Shown: in pieces, positions 33,923 to 42,676 of the stretch | How the letters are laid out: every line of letters begins with the position of its first letter | Numbering within the stretch: the stretch's first letter is position 1 | DNA from: Streptomyces radicis | GTDB lineage: Bacteria > Actinomycetota > Actinomycetes > Streptomycetales > Streptomycetaceae | Direction of reading: 5' to 3' | NCBI RefSeq assembly: GCF_003626575.1 | Contig: NZ_RBDY01000002.1 | Coordinates: 310,001 to 374,000, forward strand | Length of the DNA stretch: 64,000 nucleotides | Program-made: the position numbers and the translations under genes | The notes under the pieces: model-generated | What the model was told of the DNA's origin: nothing | The model's input: the letters and a program-made list of their open reading frames with translations, nothing else | Database searches by the model: none

Positions 33923-34650
33923 GCGCGCCGGAGCACGCGCCGGGCGGCGCCCCCTGGGCCACGGCCGCCCTCGCGCTCGGCGACGACGCGCTGATCCTGT
34001 CCCACCGCCTCGCGGAGTGGGCCGGGAACGCCCCGGTGCTCGAGGAGGAGGTGGCCCTGGCCAACCTCGCCCTCGACCTGCTCGGCCAGGCCCGCGCCCT
34101 GCTGTCGCTCGTCGGCGACGAGGACGCGCTGGCGTTCACGCGCGGGCCCGAGGCGTTCACCCATGTCCGGCTGGTCGAGCTGCCGCGCGGCGACTTCGCG
34201 CACACGGTCGTCCGCCAGCTGTGCGTCGCCACGTGGCAGGAGCTGCTCTACGAACGGCTGGCCACCGGCGCCTCGCCGCTCGCCCCGATCGCCGCGGCCG
34301 CGCTGCCCGAGACGGCCTACCACCGCGACCACGCGGTGACCTGGACGCTGCGCCTCGGCGACGGCACCGCCGAGAGCCACGCCCGCACGCGGGCGGCGGC
34401 CGAGGCGCTGTGGCCGTACACCGGCGAGCTGTTCGACCCCGTCGAGGGCCTGGACGAGGTGGACCTGGGCGCGCTGGAACGCAGGTGGCGCGCCCGCGTC
34501 TCCGACGTCCTGACCCGGGCGACCGTGCCCGTGCCGGGGGGCGCGCGGCTCCCCGGGTCGGGGCGCGCGGGCGAGCACACGCCCCATCTCGCCGCGCTGC
34601 TCGACGAGATGCAGTCCCTGCACCGCGCGCACCCGGCGGCGAGCTGGTGA
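33919..34650 (+). CDS. paaC: 1,2-phenylacetyl-CoA epoxidase subunit PaaC
   Basis: A 243-aa structural partner of PaaA in the epoxidase heterodimer: ALGDDALILSHRLAEWAGNAPVLEEEVALAN and LDLLGQARALL near the start, YHRDHAVTWTLRLGDGT centrally. PaaC is related to PaaA but lacks a functional di-iron site. GTG start in a GTGA overlap with paaB. Confidence 0.95.
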   Translation: MSAPEHAPGGAPWATAALALGDDALILSHRLAEWAGNAPVLEEEVALANLALDLLGQARALLSLVGDEDALAFTRGPEAFTHVRLVELPRGDFAHTVVRQLCVATWQELLYERLATGASPLAPIAAAALPETAYHRDHAVTWTLRLGDGTAESHARTRAAAEALWPYTGELFDPVEGLDEVDLGALERRWRARVSDVLTRATVPVPGGARLPGSGRAGEHTPHLAALLDEMQSLHRAHPAASW

Positions 34651-35228
34651 GCGAGGTGAGTGGCGTGGGCGGGGTGAGTGGCGTGGGCGGGGTGAGTGGC
34701 GTGGACGGGGCGTCGCGCGCGCCGTCCCTCGACGAGCTGACCGCCGTGGCGGGGGCGGTGCCCGACCCCGAGCTCCCGGTGGTCACGCTCGCCGACCTGG
34801 GCGTGCTGCGCGCGGTGCGGCGGGGCGCGGAAGGCCGGGTCGAGGTGGAGCTCACGCCCACCTATGTCGGATGCCCGGCCGTCGAGGTCATGCGTGAGGA
34901 CATCCGCGCGGCGCTCGCCGGGCGCGGCGTCGCCGACGCGGTGGTCACCACCGTGCTGTCCCCGCCCTGGTCCACCGACGACATCAGCGCCGATGGCCGC
35001 CGCAAGCTCGCCGACGCGGGCATCGCGCCCCCGCGCGCCGGGGCGCGCGGGCCGGTGTTCGTCGAGCTGGGCCGCGCGGCGCCCGCGCCTGAGTCCCGGC
35101 CCGTGCCGTGTCCGCGCTGCGGCGCGGACGAGACCACGCTGCTCAGCCGGTTCGCGGGCGCCGCCTGCATGGCGCTGCGCCGCTGCGAGGCGTGCCGCGA
35201 GCCGTTCCACCACGTCAAGGAGCGCTGA
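34647..35228 (+). CDS. paaD: Phenylacetate epoxidase assembly protein PaaD
   Basis: A 193-aa protein with an N-terminal MIP18/DUF59-like domain (VPDPELPVVTLADLGVLR, YVGCPAVEVM) and a C-terminal zinc-ribbon-like part with CPRCGADET and CEACREPF. PaaD is needed for iron-cluster or di-iron assembly of the epoxidase. The first ~25 residues (VSEVSGVGGVSGVGGVSGVD) come from an 18-bp repeat at the gene start and are not family sequence. GTGA overlap with paaC. Confidence 0.93.
   Translation: MSEVSGVGGVSGVGGVSGVDGASRAPSLDELTAVAGAVPDPELPVVTLADLGVLRAVRRGAEGRVEVELTPTYVGCPAVEVMREDIRAALAGRGVADAVVTTVLSPPWSTDDISADGRRKLADAGIAPPRAGARGPVFVELGRAAPAPESRPVPCPRCGADETTLLSRFAGAACMALRRCEACREPFHHVKER
34655..34708 (+). 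repeat. 18-bp tandem repeat at the paaD start (3 copies)
   Basis: Units at 34655-34672, 34673-34690 and 34691-34708; the first two are identical, the third differs at one base. In frame they add SGVGGV blocks to the PaaD N-terminus right after the paaC stop/paaD start overlap. Confidence 0.92.
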
Positions 35229-36271
35229 TGGCCCGCTTCCACCGGCTGGCCGTGGCCCGGGTCGCGCCCGCCGCCGAAGACGCGGTGGCCGTGACGCTCG
35301 CACTGCCCGACGCGCTGCGGGCCGCGTTCGCGCACGTGCCGGGGCAGCACGTGACCGTGCGGCACGGCGACATCCGCCGCACCTACTCGATCGCGAGCCC
35401 GGTCGGCGCGGAGGCGCTCACGGTGGGAGTGCGGCATGTCCCTGGGGGCGCGTTCTCCACGCACGCGACCCGCGCGTTGGCCGCGGGCCACGCCCTCGAT
35501 GTGCTGCCGCCCGCCGGGCGGTTCACGCTGCGCCCCCGCCCCGGGCACTTCGCCGCGATCACCGGGGGCAGCGGCATCACGCCCGTGCTCTCCATGGCCG
35601 CGACGCTGCTCGCCACCGAGCCCGGGGCCCGCTTCACGCTGCTGCGCAGCGACCGCAGCGCGGCGAGCGCGATGTTCCTCGACGAGGTGGCCGACCTGAA
35701 GGACCGGCACCCGGGGCGGTTCCAGGCGCTGCACGCGCTCACGCGCGAGGAGCGGCACGCCGGGCTGCCGACCGGGCGGCTCGACGAGGCGCGGCTGAAG
35801 GAGCTGCTGCCCGCCCTGCTGAACGTCGCCGACGTCGACGGCTGGTATCTGTGCGGGCCCCTCGGGCTGACCGGCGCGGGGCGCGCGGCGTTGCGCGCCC
35901 TCGGCGTGCGCCGGGAGCGGGTGCACACCGAGCTGTTCCACGTGGGCGACGCGCCCCCCGTCGCCGCCGGGGCACCCGCGGCCGCGGGGGACACCGGCGC
36001 CACGCTCACCGCGACGCTCGAGGGGCGCCGCGCCTCATGGCCCGTGGTCCCCGGCGAGACGCTGCTGAGCGCGGTGCTGCGCAACCGCCCCGACGCGCCC
36101 TGGGCCTGCCGCGGCGGGGTCTGCGGCACGTGCCGCGCGCGGCTGACCGACGGCAGGGTGCGGATGGACCGGAACTACGCCCTCGAGGAGCCCGAGCTGG
36201 CCGCGGGATACGTCCTGGCCTGCCAGGCACGCCCGTTGACCGACCGGGTGGACCTGGACTTCGACGCGTGA
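35228..36271 (+). CDS. paaE: Phenylacetyl-CoA epoxidase reductase PaaE
   Basis: A 347-aa reductase feeding electrons to PaaABC. FAD/NADPH domain: RRTYSIAS (FAD motif), ITGGSGITPVLSMAATLL (nucleotide motif), YLCGPLGLT. C-terminal plant-type [2Fe-2S] ferredoxin domain with CRGGVCGTCRARL plus a last Cys in VLACQARP. Starts in a TGATG overlap with paaD. No paaK ligase or paaF/G/H/J genes follow, so the lower pathway lies elsewhere. Confidence 0.95.
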   Translation: MARFHRLAVARVAPAAEDAVAVTLALPDALRAAFAHVPGQHVTVRHGDIRRTYSIASPVGAEALTVGVRHVPGGAFSTHATRALAAGHALDVLPPAGRFTLRPRPGHFAAITGGSGITPVLSMAATLLATEPGARFTLLRSDRSAASAMFLDEVADLKDRHPGRFQALHALTREERHAGLPTGRLDEARLKELLPALLNVADVDGWYLCGPLGLTGAGRAALRALGVRRERVHTELFHVGDAPPVAAGAPAAAGDTGATLTATLEGRRASWPVVPGETLLSAVLRNRPDAPWACRGGVCGTCRARLTDGRVRMDRNYALEEPELAAGYVLACQARPLTDRVDLDFDA

Positions 36272-36332
36272 CCCGGACCCCGATGGCGTGATCGCCCTGC
36301 GGGTCCCCGGGAGGGGCCCCTAGGCTTGGGCC

Positions 36333-37478
36333 ATGAGCCGCGCGACCGAAGTCTCCATCTTCACCGAGATGACCGAGCTGGCCCACCGCACCGGCGCGGT
36401 CAACCTCGGCCAGGGCGTTCCCGAGTTGGACTCCCCGCCCGCGCTGCTCGCCGAGGTCGCCGACGCGGTGCTCGCCGGGCGGAACCAGTACCCGCCCGCC
36501 GTCGGCGTCCCGGCGCTGCGCGCGGCGGTCGCGGCGCACGCGCGGGCGCGTTACGGCCTGGAGTACGCCCCCGACGGTGAGGTGCTCGTGACCACGGGGG
36601 CGACCGAGGCGCTGGCCTCGGCCTGTCTCGGCCTGACCGGTCCCGGCGACGAGATCGTGACGTTCGACCCGTGCTACGACGCCTACCCCGCGGGGGCGCG
36701 CCTGTCGGGCGCGACGCTGGTGACCGTCCCGCTGGCGATCGACGGCGATGGATTCGTGCTGGATTCCGACGCGTTGCGCTCGGCGATGACCGATCGCACG
36801 CGCCTTCTTCTGCTGAACTCGCCGCACAATCCGACCGGAAAGGTCTTCACCCCGGACGAGTTGGAGCGGATCGCCGAGCTGTGCGTCGAGCGCGACCTCA
36901 CGGTGGTGACCGACGAGGTGTACGAGCACCTAGTGTACGACGGCGCGCGGCACGTGCCGATCGCGACGCTGCCCGGGATGCGCGAGCGGACGCTGATGAT
37001 CTCGTCGGCGGGCAAGACGTTCAACGTGACCGGCTGGAAGGTCGGTTGGGCCTGCGGCCCGGCACACCTGATCGCCGCCGCGAACTCCGTCAAGCAGTGG
37101 CTGACCTACACGTCGGGCGCGCCCTACCAGGAGGCGCTGGCCCACGCGCTCGACGCGGTGGAGGACTGGGCGGCCGAGCTGCGGGCCACCCTGACCACCC
37201 ACAGGGACATGCTGGCCACGGGGCTGCGCGCGGCGGGCCTCAGCCCCTACCGCGCCGACGCCGGGTACTTCCTCCAGGCCGACATCCGCCCCTGGGGCTT
37301 CACCGACGGGCTGCGCTTCTGCCGCGAGCTGCCGGGGCGCGCCGGCGTGGTCGCCATCCCGACCTCCGCGTTCCAGCAGGGCGTCGACACCACGCCCTGG
37401 CTGGTCCGCTTCTCCTTCTGCAAGCGCGAGGACTCGCTCACCGAGGCGGTCGCGCGCCTCTCCGCGCTCGCCGGGTGA
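36333..37478 (+). CDS. PLP-dependent aminotransferase, class I/II
   Basis: A 381-aa fold-type I aminotransferase resembling kynurenine/methionine aminotransferases. Motifs: VNLGQGVPELD, LLNSPHNPTGKVF, DEVYEHLVYD and SSAGKTFNVTGWKVGW with the PLP lysine. C-terminal VRFSFCKRE carries the carboxylate-binding Arg. Substrate not fixed. Two 10-bp units gcgtccgggg (37481-37490, 37491-37500) follow its stop. Confidence 0.9.
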   Translation: MSRATEVSIFTEMTELAHRTGAVNLGQGVPELDSPPALLAEVADAVLAGRNQYPPAVGVPALRAAVAAHARARYGLEYAPDGEVLVTTGATEALASACLGLTGPGDEIVTFDPCYDAYPAGARLSGATLVTVPLAIDGDGFVLDSDALRSAMTDRTRLLLLNSPHNPTGKVFTPDELERIAELCVERDLTVVTDEVYEHLVYDGARHVPIATLPGMRERTLMISSAGKTFNVTGWKVGWACGPAHLIAAANSVKQWLTYTSGAPYQEALAHALDAVEDWAAELRATLTTHRDMLATGLRAAGLSPYRADAGYFLQADIRPWGFTDGLRFCRELPGRAGVVAIPTSAFQQGVDTTPWLVRFSFCKREDSLTEAVARLSALAG

Positions 37479-37511
37479 GGGCGTCCGGGGGCGTCCGGGG
37501 GGCGAGCGCGC

Positions 37512-37847
37512 TCAGAGGACGAACGGCTCGCCGTTGTCGCTGGTCAGCGGGCGGCCCGAGGACTGCCACGCCAGGACGCCGCCGTCCACGTTCACGGCGT
37601 TCATGCCCTGCTGGGTCAGATACGCGGTGACCTGCGCGGAGCGGCCGCCGACCTTGCACAGGACATAGAGCGGCTGGCCGCCCGCGTGCTCGCTGATCTC
37701 GCCGACGCGCTCCACGACCTGGCCGATCGGGATGTGCAGCGCGCCCTCCACATGGCCCGCGGCCCACTCGTCGGGCTCCCTGACGTCGAGGAGCGGAGCG
37801 GCGGCGGGGACCCCGTCGGGGGTCACGCTCGGAAGTGAGAAGCTCAT
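37512..37847 (-). CDS. Rhodanese-like domain protein
   Basis: A 111-aa single-domain rhodanese: LLDVREPDEWAAGHVEGALHIPI and active loop CKVGGRS with Cys64. Stand-alone rhodaneses carry persulfide sulfur for thiolation or sulfide stress. Single gene; no sulfur-transfer partner beside it. Confidence 0.92.
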   Translation of the reverse strand: MSFSLPSVTPDGVPAAAPLLDVREPDEWAAGHVEGALHIPIGQVVERVGEISEHAGGQPLYVLCKVGGRSAQVTAYLTQQGMNAVNVDGGVLAWQSSGRPLTSDNGEPFVL

Positions 37848-37892
37848 GCCCCCGACCCTAACGGGCCGCCGCGCGCCGCCGACCCCCGCCGG

Positions 37893-38681
37893 CTAACCCG
37901 CGAGCAGCCCGGCCAGCTCCGCCTCGCGCTCGGCCACGCGGCGGCGCAGCCCCTCGGCGATCTCGGCGAGCATCCCGTCGGGGTCGTCGCCCGCCATCCG
38001 CAGCATCGAGCCGATCGCGCTGTCCTCGAGCGCCTTGGCCGCGTCCGCGAGCAGCTCCTTGCGGCTGGCCAGCCACTCCAGGCGGGCATACAGCTCCTCG
38101 CCGCGCCCCACGGCGCTCTCGGGCCCCTGGCCGCCGCGCTCCCACTCGTCGGCCAGGGCGCGCAGGGCGTCGGCGTCGCCGCGGGCGTACGCCTGGTTCA
38201 CGCGGGAGAGGAACGCGTCGCGCCGGTCGCGCTCCGACGCGTCCACGGCGAGGTCGGGGTGGCACAGGCGGACCAGCTCGCGGTAGACCTTGCGCGCCTC
38301 CTCGCCGGGCCGCACCCGGGGTGGCTCCTGGACGGTCTGCCCGGTGAGCATCGCGTACCCCTCGGGGCTGAAGCCCTCGGAGTCGAGCCACCCCTGGAAC
38401 AGGTCGGAGACCTGCGGCATCGGCGCGATCGCCGCCCGCGCCTCGGCGGCCCTGCGCTCGTCATCGGGGTCGCCGGTGCGGGCGGCGACCGCCTCGGCGA
38501 TCCGGGCGTCCAGCTCCTCGAGGCGGGCGTAGAGGGGGCCGAGGCGCTGCTCGTGGAGCCGCGAGAAGTTCTCGACCTCGATGCGGAAGGTCTCCACGGC
38601 GATCTCGAACTCGATCAAGGCGGTCTCGGCGGCGCGCACCGCCCGTTCGAGCCGCTCCGTCACATCCTGGTCGTCGGCCAC
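37893..38681 (-). CDS. J-domain-like protein with N-terminal coiled coil
   Basis: A 262-aa soluble protein. Residues 1-85 are charged and helical, probably coiled coil. Residues ~125-180 resemble a DnaJ J-domain: ARKVYRELVRLCHPDLAVD with the HPD tripeptide at 141-143. A C-terminal helical region follows. It may recruit DnaK; no G/F or zinc-finger region is present, so it is a type III-like J protein. Conserved in Streptomyces as a hypothetical. Confidence 0.75.
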   Translation of the reverse strand: MADDQDVTERLERAVRAAETALIEFEIAVETFRIEVENFSRLHEQRLGPLYARLEELDARIAEAVAARTGDPDDERRAAEARAAIAPMPQVSDLFQGWLDSEGFSPEGYAMLTGQTVQEPPRVRPGEEARKVYRELVRLCHPDLAVDASERDRRDAFLSRVNQAYARGDADALRALADEWERGGQGPESAVGRGEELYARLEWLASRKELLADAAKALEDSAIGSMLRMAGDDPDGMLAEIAEGLRRRVAEREAELAGLLAG

Positions 38682-38793
38682 CCGGACAGCTTAGGCCCTG
38701 CCAGGGCGGGCTCAGCAGCCAAGGAGCGAAGCGGCGGAGCGGCCCGTCCACCGGCTCCTCGCTCCGCGCCCGGTTCCGCCGGGCAGGCCCTCG

Positions 38794-39243
38794 TCAGGCG
38801 TCGGGCTCTGCCGGAGGCTTCCGCGCCGGGGGCGCGTGGAACTCCTCGGGGCACCGGCCAGCCGCGCCGTCCAGGTTGGCCTCGGCCCAGCTCGACAGCG
38901 CGGTCAGCGCGGGCCGCAGCTCCTCGCCCGCGCGCGTGAGGCGGTAGGAGACCCGCAGCGGCGGGCCCTCCTGGACATGGCGGCTGACCAGGCCCTCGGC
39001 GACCAGCTCGCTCAGCCGGTCGGACAGCATGCGCTCGCTGATGCCGGGAACGGCCCGCTTCAGCTCGGTGAAGTGCCCTGGGCCGCCCATCAGGGCCGCG
39101 ATCAGCAGGCCCGTCCAGCGCTTGCCGAGCAGCTCGAAGACCCGGGTCACCGCGGCGTCGGGCTCGGTGCACAGGCCGCCGTCACCGTGCTTCCCGGCGG
39201 CGCCCAGGAGCGACTTGTCCTGGTTTCCCTGTGCTTCCAGCAT
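38794..39243 (-). CDS. HxlR-family winged-helix regulator
   Basis: A 149-aa regulator: GKRWTGLLIAALMGGPGHFTELKRAVPGISERMLSDRL is the HxlR DNA-binding core. Two Cys (CTEPDAAV near residue 25, CPEEFH near 132) could sense quinones or electrophiles, as in relatives that control azoreductases. It is divergent from azoR. Confidence 0.9.
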   Translation of the reverse strand: MLEAQGNQDKSLLGAAGKHGDGGLCTEPDAAVTRVFELLGKRWTGLLIAALMGGPGHFTELKRAVPGISERMLSDRLSELVAEGLVSRHVQEGPPLRVSYRLTRAGEELRPALTALSSWAEANLDGAAGRCPEEFHAPPARKPPAEPDA

Positions 39244-39361
39244 GTCTCCACCTTACTGGAACATCCGCCCGAGGAAGCTGGTGCAGAAAAGTAAGTGGGT
39301 GTGGTATCAATAGCTACAGACGAAGTTCTAGTCCCTTATTCAATCACCGGAGGACACCCTC

Positions 39362-40006
39362 ATGGCAACGCTTCTGCACATCGACTCCTCGCTGAACGGC
39401 GACAACTCGGTCTCCAGGGCCGTCGGCGTCACCTTCCGCGCGGCGTGGGAGCAGCAGCATCCCGACGGCACGGTCATCCACCGCGACCTGGCCACCGACC
39501 CCATTCCGCACCTGGATGTCGTCACCAATGGCGCGGGCTTCGCGCCTGAGGGCGACCGCACCCCGGAGCAGCGGGAGGCGTGGGCGCGGCGCGAGAAGCT
39601 GATCGAGGAGTTCGAGACGGCCGACGCCGTGCTGATCGGCGCCCCCATGTACAACTGGGCGATCCCCTCGACGCTCAAGGCGTGGCTCGACCATGTGATC
39701 CTCGGCGGGCGCACCATGGGCGGGGACACCGTCGCGGGCAAGCCGGTGACCGTGATCGCCAGCCGCGGCGGCTCGTACGCGCCGGGCACGCCCAACGAGG
39801 GGCACGACTACATCGAGCCCTACCTGGCCTGGGTGCTGCGCGACCAGCTCAAGACCGACCTGCACTGCATCGTTCCCGAGCTGACGCTGGCCAGGTCCGT
39901 GCCCGCGATGAAGGACCTCATCGGCCTCTCGGACGACTCGCGGGACAGGGCCCACGAGGACGCCAAGAACCGGGCGAAGACGCTGGCCACCCAGCTGAGC
40001 GCCTGA
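39362..40006 (+). CDS. azoR: FMN-dependent NADH:quinone/azo oxidoreductase AzoR
   Basis: A 214-aa flavodoxin-fold enzyme: HIDSSLNGDNSVSRAV binds FMN phosphate, PMYNWAIPSTLKAWLDHV is the family signature, and ASRGGSY lines the isoalloxazine. It reduces quinones by two electrons. ATG 39362 follows ggagga. The 118-bp divergent spacer is AT-rich for this DNA and holds ccaccttac and gtaagtggg as a loose inverted repeat, a candidate HxlR site. Confidence 0.93.
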   Translation: MATLLHIDSSLNGDNSVSRAVGVTFRAAWEQQHPDGTVIHRDLATDPIPHLDVVTNGAGFAPEGDRTPEQREAWARREKLIEEFETADAVLIGAPMYNWAIPSTLKAWLDHVILGGRTMGGDTVAGKPVTVIASRGGSYAPGTPNEGHDYIEPYLAWVLRDQLKTDLHCIVPELTLARSVPAMKDLIGLSDDSRDRAHEDAKNRAKTLATQLSA

Positions 40007-40018
40007 TCAACGGCGGAG

Positions 40019-41308
40019 TCAGCGCCGGATCACGGCCCGAGCCGAGCGCACGCGCCCGGGACGCGGCATGGTGCCGCGCGCCGGGCGCGCGCCCTGTTCG
40101 AGCCACCGGCACACGCCCCGCACCAGCCGCTCCGCGGTGAAGGGCGCACCGGCGACGAAGCGCATCGCGGGGCCGAACGACGGCGCCGTCGGCAGCCCCG
40201 CGAAGAACAGCCCGGGCACGCTCGCCCCGAAGCCCGCGCCGAGCGCGGGGGCCCACGTGCCGCGCACGGTCGTGACCCGCTCGCGCAGCGCCGGGTCGAG
40301 CAGGGTCAGGCGCCGCAGATCGGGCTCGAACCCGGTGGCGGCGATCACATGACCCGCCTCCACCACCTCGACGCCGCCCGCGCCCGCGCCCTTCGCGAGC
40401 TCCATCCGCAGCCCGCCGCCGGGGGCGGGCACGGCGCGCAGCAGGCGTCGGCCGAGCCGGACAGGGACGGCTGACTCGAAGCGCTCCCTGAGCCACCACG
40501 CGCCCGCGGGACCGAGCGCGCGCCCGACGACGCGCACGCGGGCCGACTCCGGCAGGTGGCGCACCGCCCAGGGCAGCTCGGACCAGACCCAGCTCGGCCA
40601 CCCGGTGCCGAGCGCGCTGTGCGGGGCCGTCAGCGACGCCCAGGGCGCGCGCCGGAGCGGGCTCGGGGGCGCGTTCCAACGCAACGCGCCCGCGCGCGCG
40701 ACCACCGTCGGGCGGGCGCCCGCCTCGGCGAGCAGCGCGGCGGTCTCGAGCGCCGCCTGCCCCGCGCCCACGACCGCCACCTCGGTGTCGAGGAAACGGC
40801 TCAGGTCACGGTGGTCGCTGCTGTGGCTGGCCAGCTCGGGCGGCAGGCCGCGCAGCGGCGCGGGACGGCGGGCGAACGGGAGCACGCCCACCGCGAGCGC
40901 GACGGCCCGGCAGCACAGCGTCTCCCCGCCCTCGAGCGTCACCACGAAGCCGAGGCCCGCGGGCGCGACGCCGGTGACCGTGCGCTCCTCGACGGGCAGC
41001 GGCAGCCGTTCGGCGAACCACAGGCCGTAGTCGGTGAAGGTGTCGAGCGGCAGCGCGCCACCGTGCTCGGCGACCAGGCCACGCCCCGCGCAGAAGGCGG
41101 CCAGGGTGTCGCGGCGCGCCGGGTCCGACAGGTTGGACGCGCCGGGCTCGGACTTGAGGAACATGCCCTCGGGCATATGGTCACGCCAGGACGCCATAGG
41201 CCGCCCGAACACCCGGGTGTCGAGCCCGGCCGCCGCGGCGTGCGCCGCGATCGAGAGGCCGTAGGGGCCCGCGCCCACCACCGCCAGGTCGTGTACGAAA
41301 TCGCGCAT
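40019..41308 (-). CDS. FAD/NAD(P)-binding oxidoreductase of ATP-grasp-linked cluster
   Basis: A 429-aa flavoprotein. FAD Rossmann motif VVGAGPYGLSIAAHA near residue 10, second dinucleotide motif VVGAGQAALETAALLAEAG, and ATGFEPDLRRL near the C-terminus. The pattern is like flavin monooxygenases/lysine hydroxylases (SidA/FMO type) though the exact reaction is open. It starts in a TGATG overlap with the ATP-grasp gene, so the two are co-translated. Confidence 0.82.
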   Translation of the reverse strand: MRDFVHDLAVVGAGPYGLSIAAHAAAAGLDTRVFGRPMASWRDHMPEGMFLKSEPGASNLSDPARRDTLAAFCAGRGLVAEHGGALPLDTFTDYGLWFAERLPLPVEERTVTGVAPAGLGFVVTLEGGETLCCRAVALAVGVLPFARRPAPLRGLPPELASHSSDHRDLSRFLDTEVAVVGAGQAALETAALLAEAGARPTVVARAGALRWNAPPSPLRRAPWASLTAPHSALGTGWPSWVWSELPWAVRHLPESARVRVVGRALGPAGAWWLRERFESAVPVRLGRRLLRAVPAPGGGLRMELAKGAGAGGVEVVEAGHVIAATGFEPDLRRLTLLDPALRERVTTVRGTWAPALGAGFGASVPGLFFAGLPTAPSFGPAMRFVAGAPFTAERLVRGVCRWLEQGARPARGTMPRPGRVRSARAVIRR

Positions 41309-42519
41309 CACGCCACCGCTCTCTTCTCTCGCCCCCGCTGTGCTGTCCGCAGCCCGCGCCGCAGCGCTCCCCCCGCCATCGCCCGGAACGGCGCCGGGTC
41401 GTCCGCCGCGAACCAGGCCCACTCGACGCCCCTGCCGCCCGCGCGCCAGCGCCGCCGCGCGGCGAGTGCGGCGAGCACCCCGTAGTTCTCCGCCACGAAC
41501 ACCCGCCCGGGGCGCGTCGAGCGCGGCCCCGGCACGGCGCGCCCCGTCAGGTCAAGGTGCAGCGCGCGGATCACGTCGAGGCCCGAGCGGTCGGTGAACA
41601 GCCGGAACTGCGCGCCCGGCCTGGGGTTGAAGTCGAGCAGGTGGTACGCGCCGGTCGCGGCGTCGAACCGGAAGTCCATGTCGAGCACGCCGCGGTAGCC
41701 GAGCCCCTCGGCCACCCGGCGCGCGAGGCGCCCGAGCACCGGGTTGGGGAGCCAGCTGCCCACCGCGGTGAGCCCCGCGGGCACCGGCCAGGACAGCTCC
41801 TTGCGCCCGGTGCCGCCGAGCAGGCACGCGCCGTCCGCGCCGAAGCAGCCGTGGAAGAACCAGTCGGCGCCAGGGCGCCCCGGCACCAGGCGCTGGAGCA
41901 GCAGCCTGCTGCCCGCGCGGGGCGCGGCCGCGAACAGCCGCCGCGCCTGCGCCTGGCTCGTCACCACGGTGGTGCTGCGCAGGCCCGCGCCGTCCCTCGG
42001 CAGCAGCCAGGGGCGGCTCCACTTGGCCACCAGGGGCAGGCCGAGCGCGCGCACCGCGTCGGCCGCCTCCTGCTCGCTCGTCGGAACGGCGGTCGGCGGG
42101 TGGGGCACCCCCAACCTGGCGCAGAGCGCGGCCAGTTCGGCCTTGTCGGCGGCGCGCTCGGCCAGCCCTTCGGGGAGCGCGGGCAGCAGGAAGCGACCGG
42201 CGAGCCGGTCGGCGAGCGCGGCGGCCGTGATGGCGCCGACGTCGTCCATGGGGATCAACACGGCGGGGCGCCCGATGCGCTCGGCCGCGGCGACGAGGGC
42301 GCGTTCCACCTCGGCGGGGGACCAGGGGTCGCCGTCGAAGAGATGCGCCCGGCGCAGATAGCGGGAGCGCGCGAGGGGCGTGCGCGCCGTCTCCACAAAG
42401 GCGTGCACTTCGACGCCCGCCCGCCCGAGCGACCGTACGGCGCCCAGCGAGCCATGGTGGAACGGGTTCCGATCGAGCCGCAGCAGCAGCGCGGGCACCC
42501 GGGTGTCCAGCGATGACAT
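41308..42519 (-). CDS. ATP-grasp ligase
   Basis: A 403-aa ATP-grasp enzyme: N-terminal pre-grasp domain (PALLLRLDRNPFHHGSLGAVRSLGRAG), central ATP-grasp with LPLVAKWSRPW, and the metal/ATP-binding LLDFNPRPGAQFRLF near residue 325. These proteins activate a carboxylate as acyl phosphate for attack by an amine. In other Streptomyces the same type of gene sits with a FAD oxidoreductase and GH26-like hydrolase in exopolysaccharide regions; no glycosyltransferase is present here. Confidence 0.83.
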   Translation of the reverse strand: MSSLDTRVPALLLRLDRNPFHHGSLGAVRSLGRAGVEVHAFVETARTPLARSRYLRRAHLFDGDPWSPAEVERALVAAAERIGRPAVLIPMDDVGAITAAALADRLAGRFLLPALPEGLAERAADKAELAALCARLGVPHPPTAVPTSEQEAADAVRALGLPLVAKWSRPWLLPRDGAGLRSTTVVTSQAQARRLFAAAPRAGSRLLLQRLVPGRPGADWFFHGCFGADGACLLGGTGRKELSWPVPAGLTAVGSWLPNPVLGRLARRVAEGLGYRGVLDMDFRFDAATGAYHLLDFNPRPGAQFRLFTDRSGLDVIRALHLDLTGRAVPGPRSTRPGRVFVAENYGVLAALAARRRWRAGGRGVEWAWFAADDPAPFRAMAGGALRRGLRTAQRGREKRAVA

Positions 42520-42676
42520 GGAACGATCTTCAACGGCGAGGCGCGCGGTCCCCCGGAACGGCGAGCGCGGTCCTCGATCGGCCCAGCGGAAAGCGTTCGC
42601 CCAGCTCATTCAGATGATCGTGTGCTTAATCTCGGATCACGGTGCCCACGGAGGGCACCGGCGAGAGGAGAGCCCG

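Noticed and set aside
36272..36332. Terminator after paaE
   Set aside because: The GC-rich complementary stretches there pair only imperfectly, so no confident hairpin could be defined.
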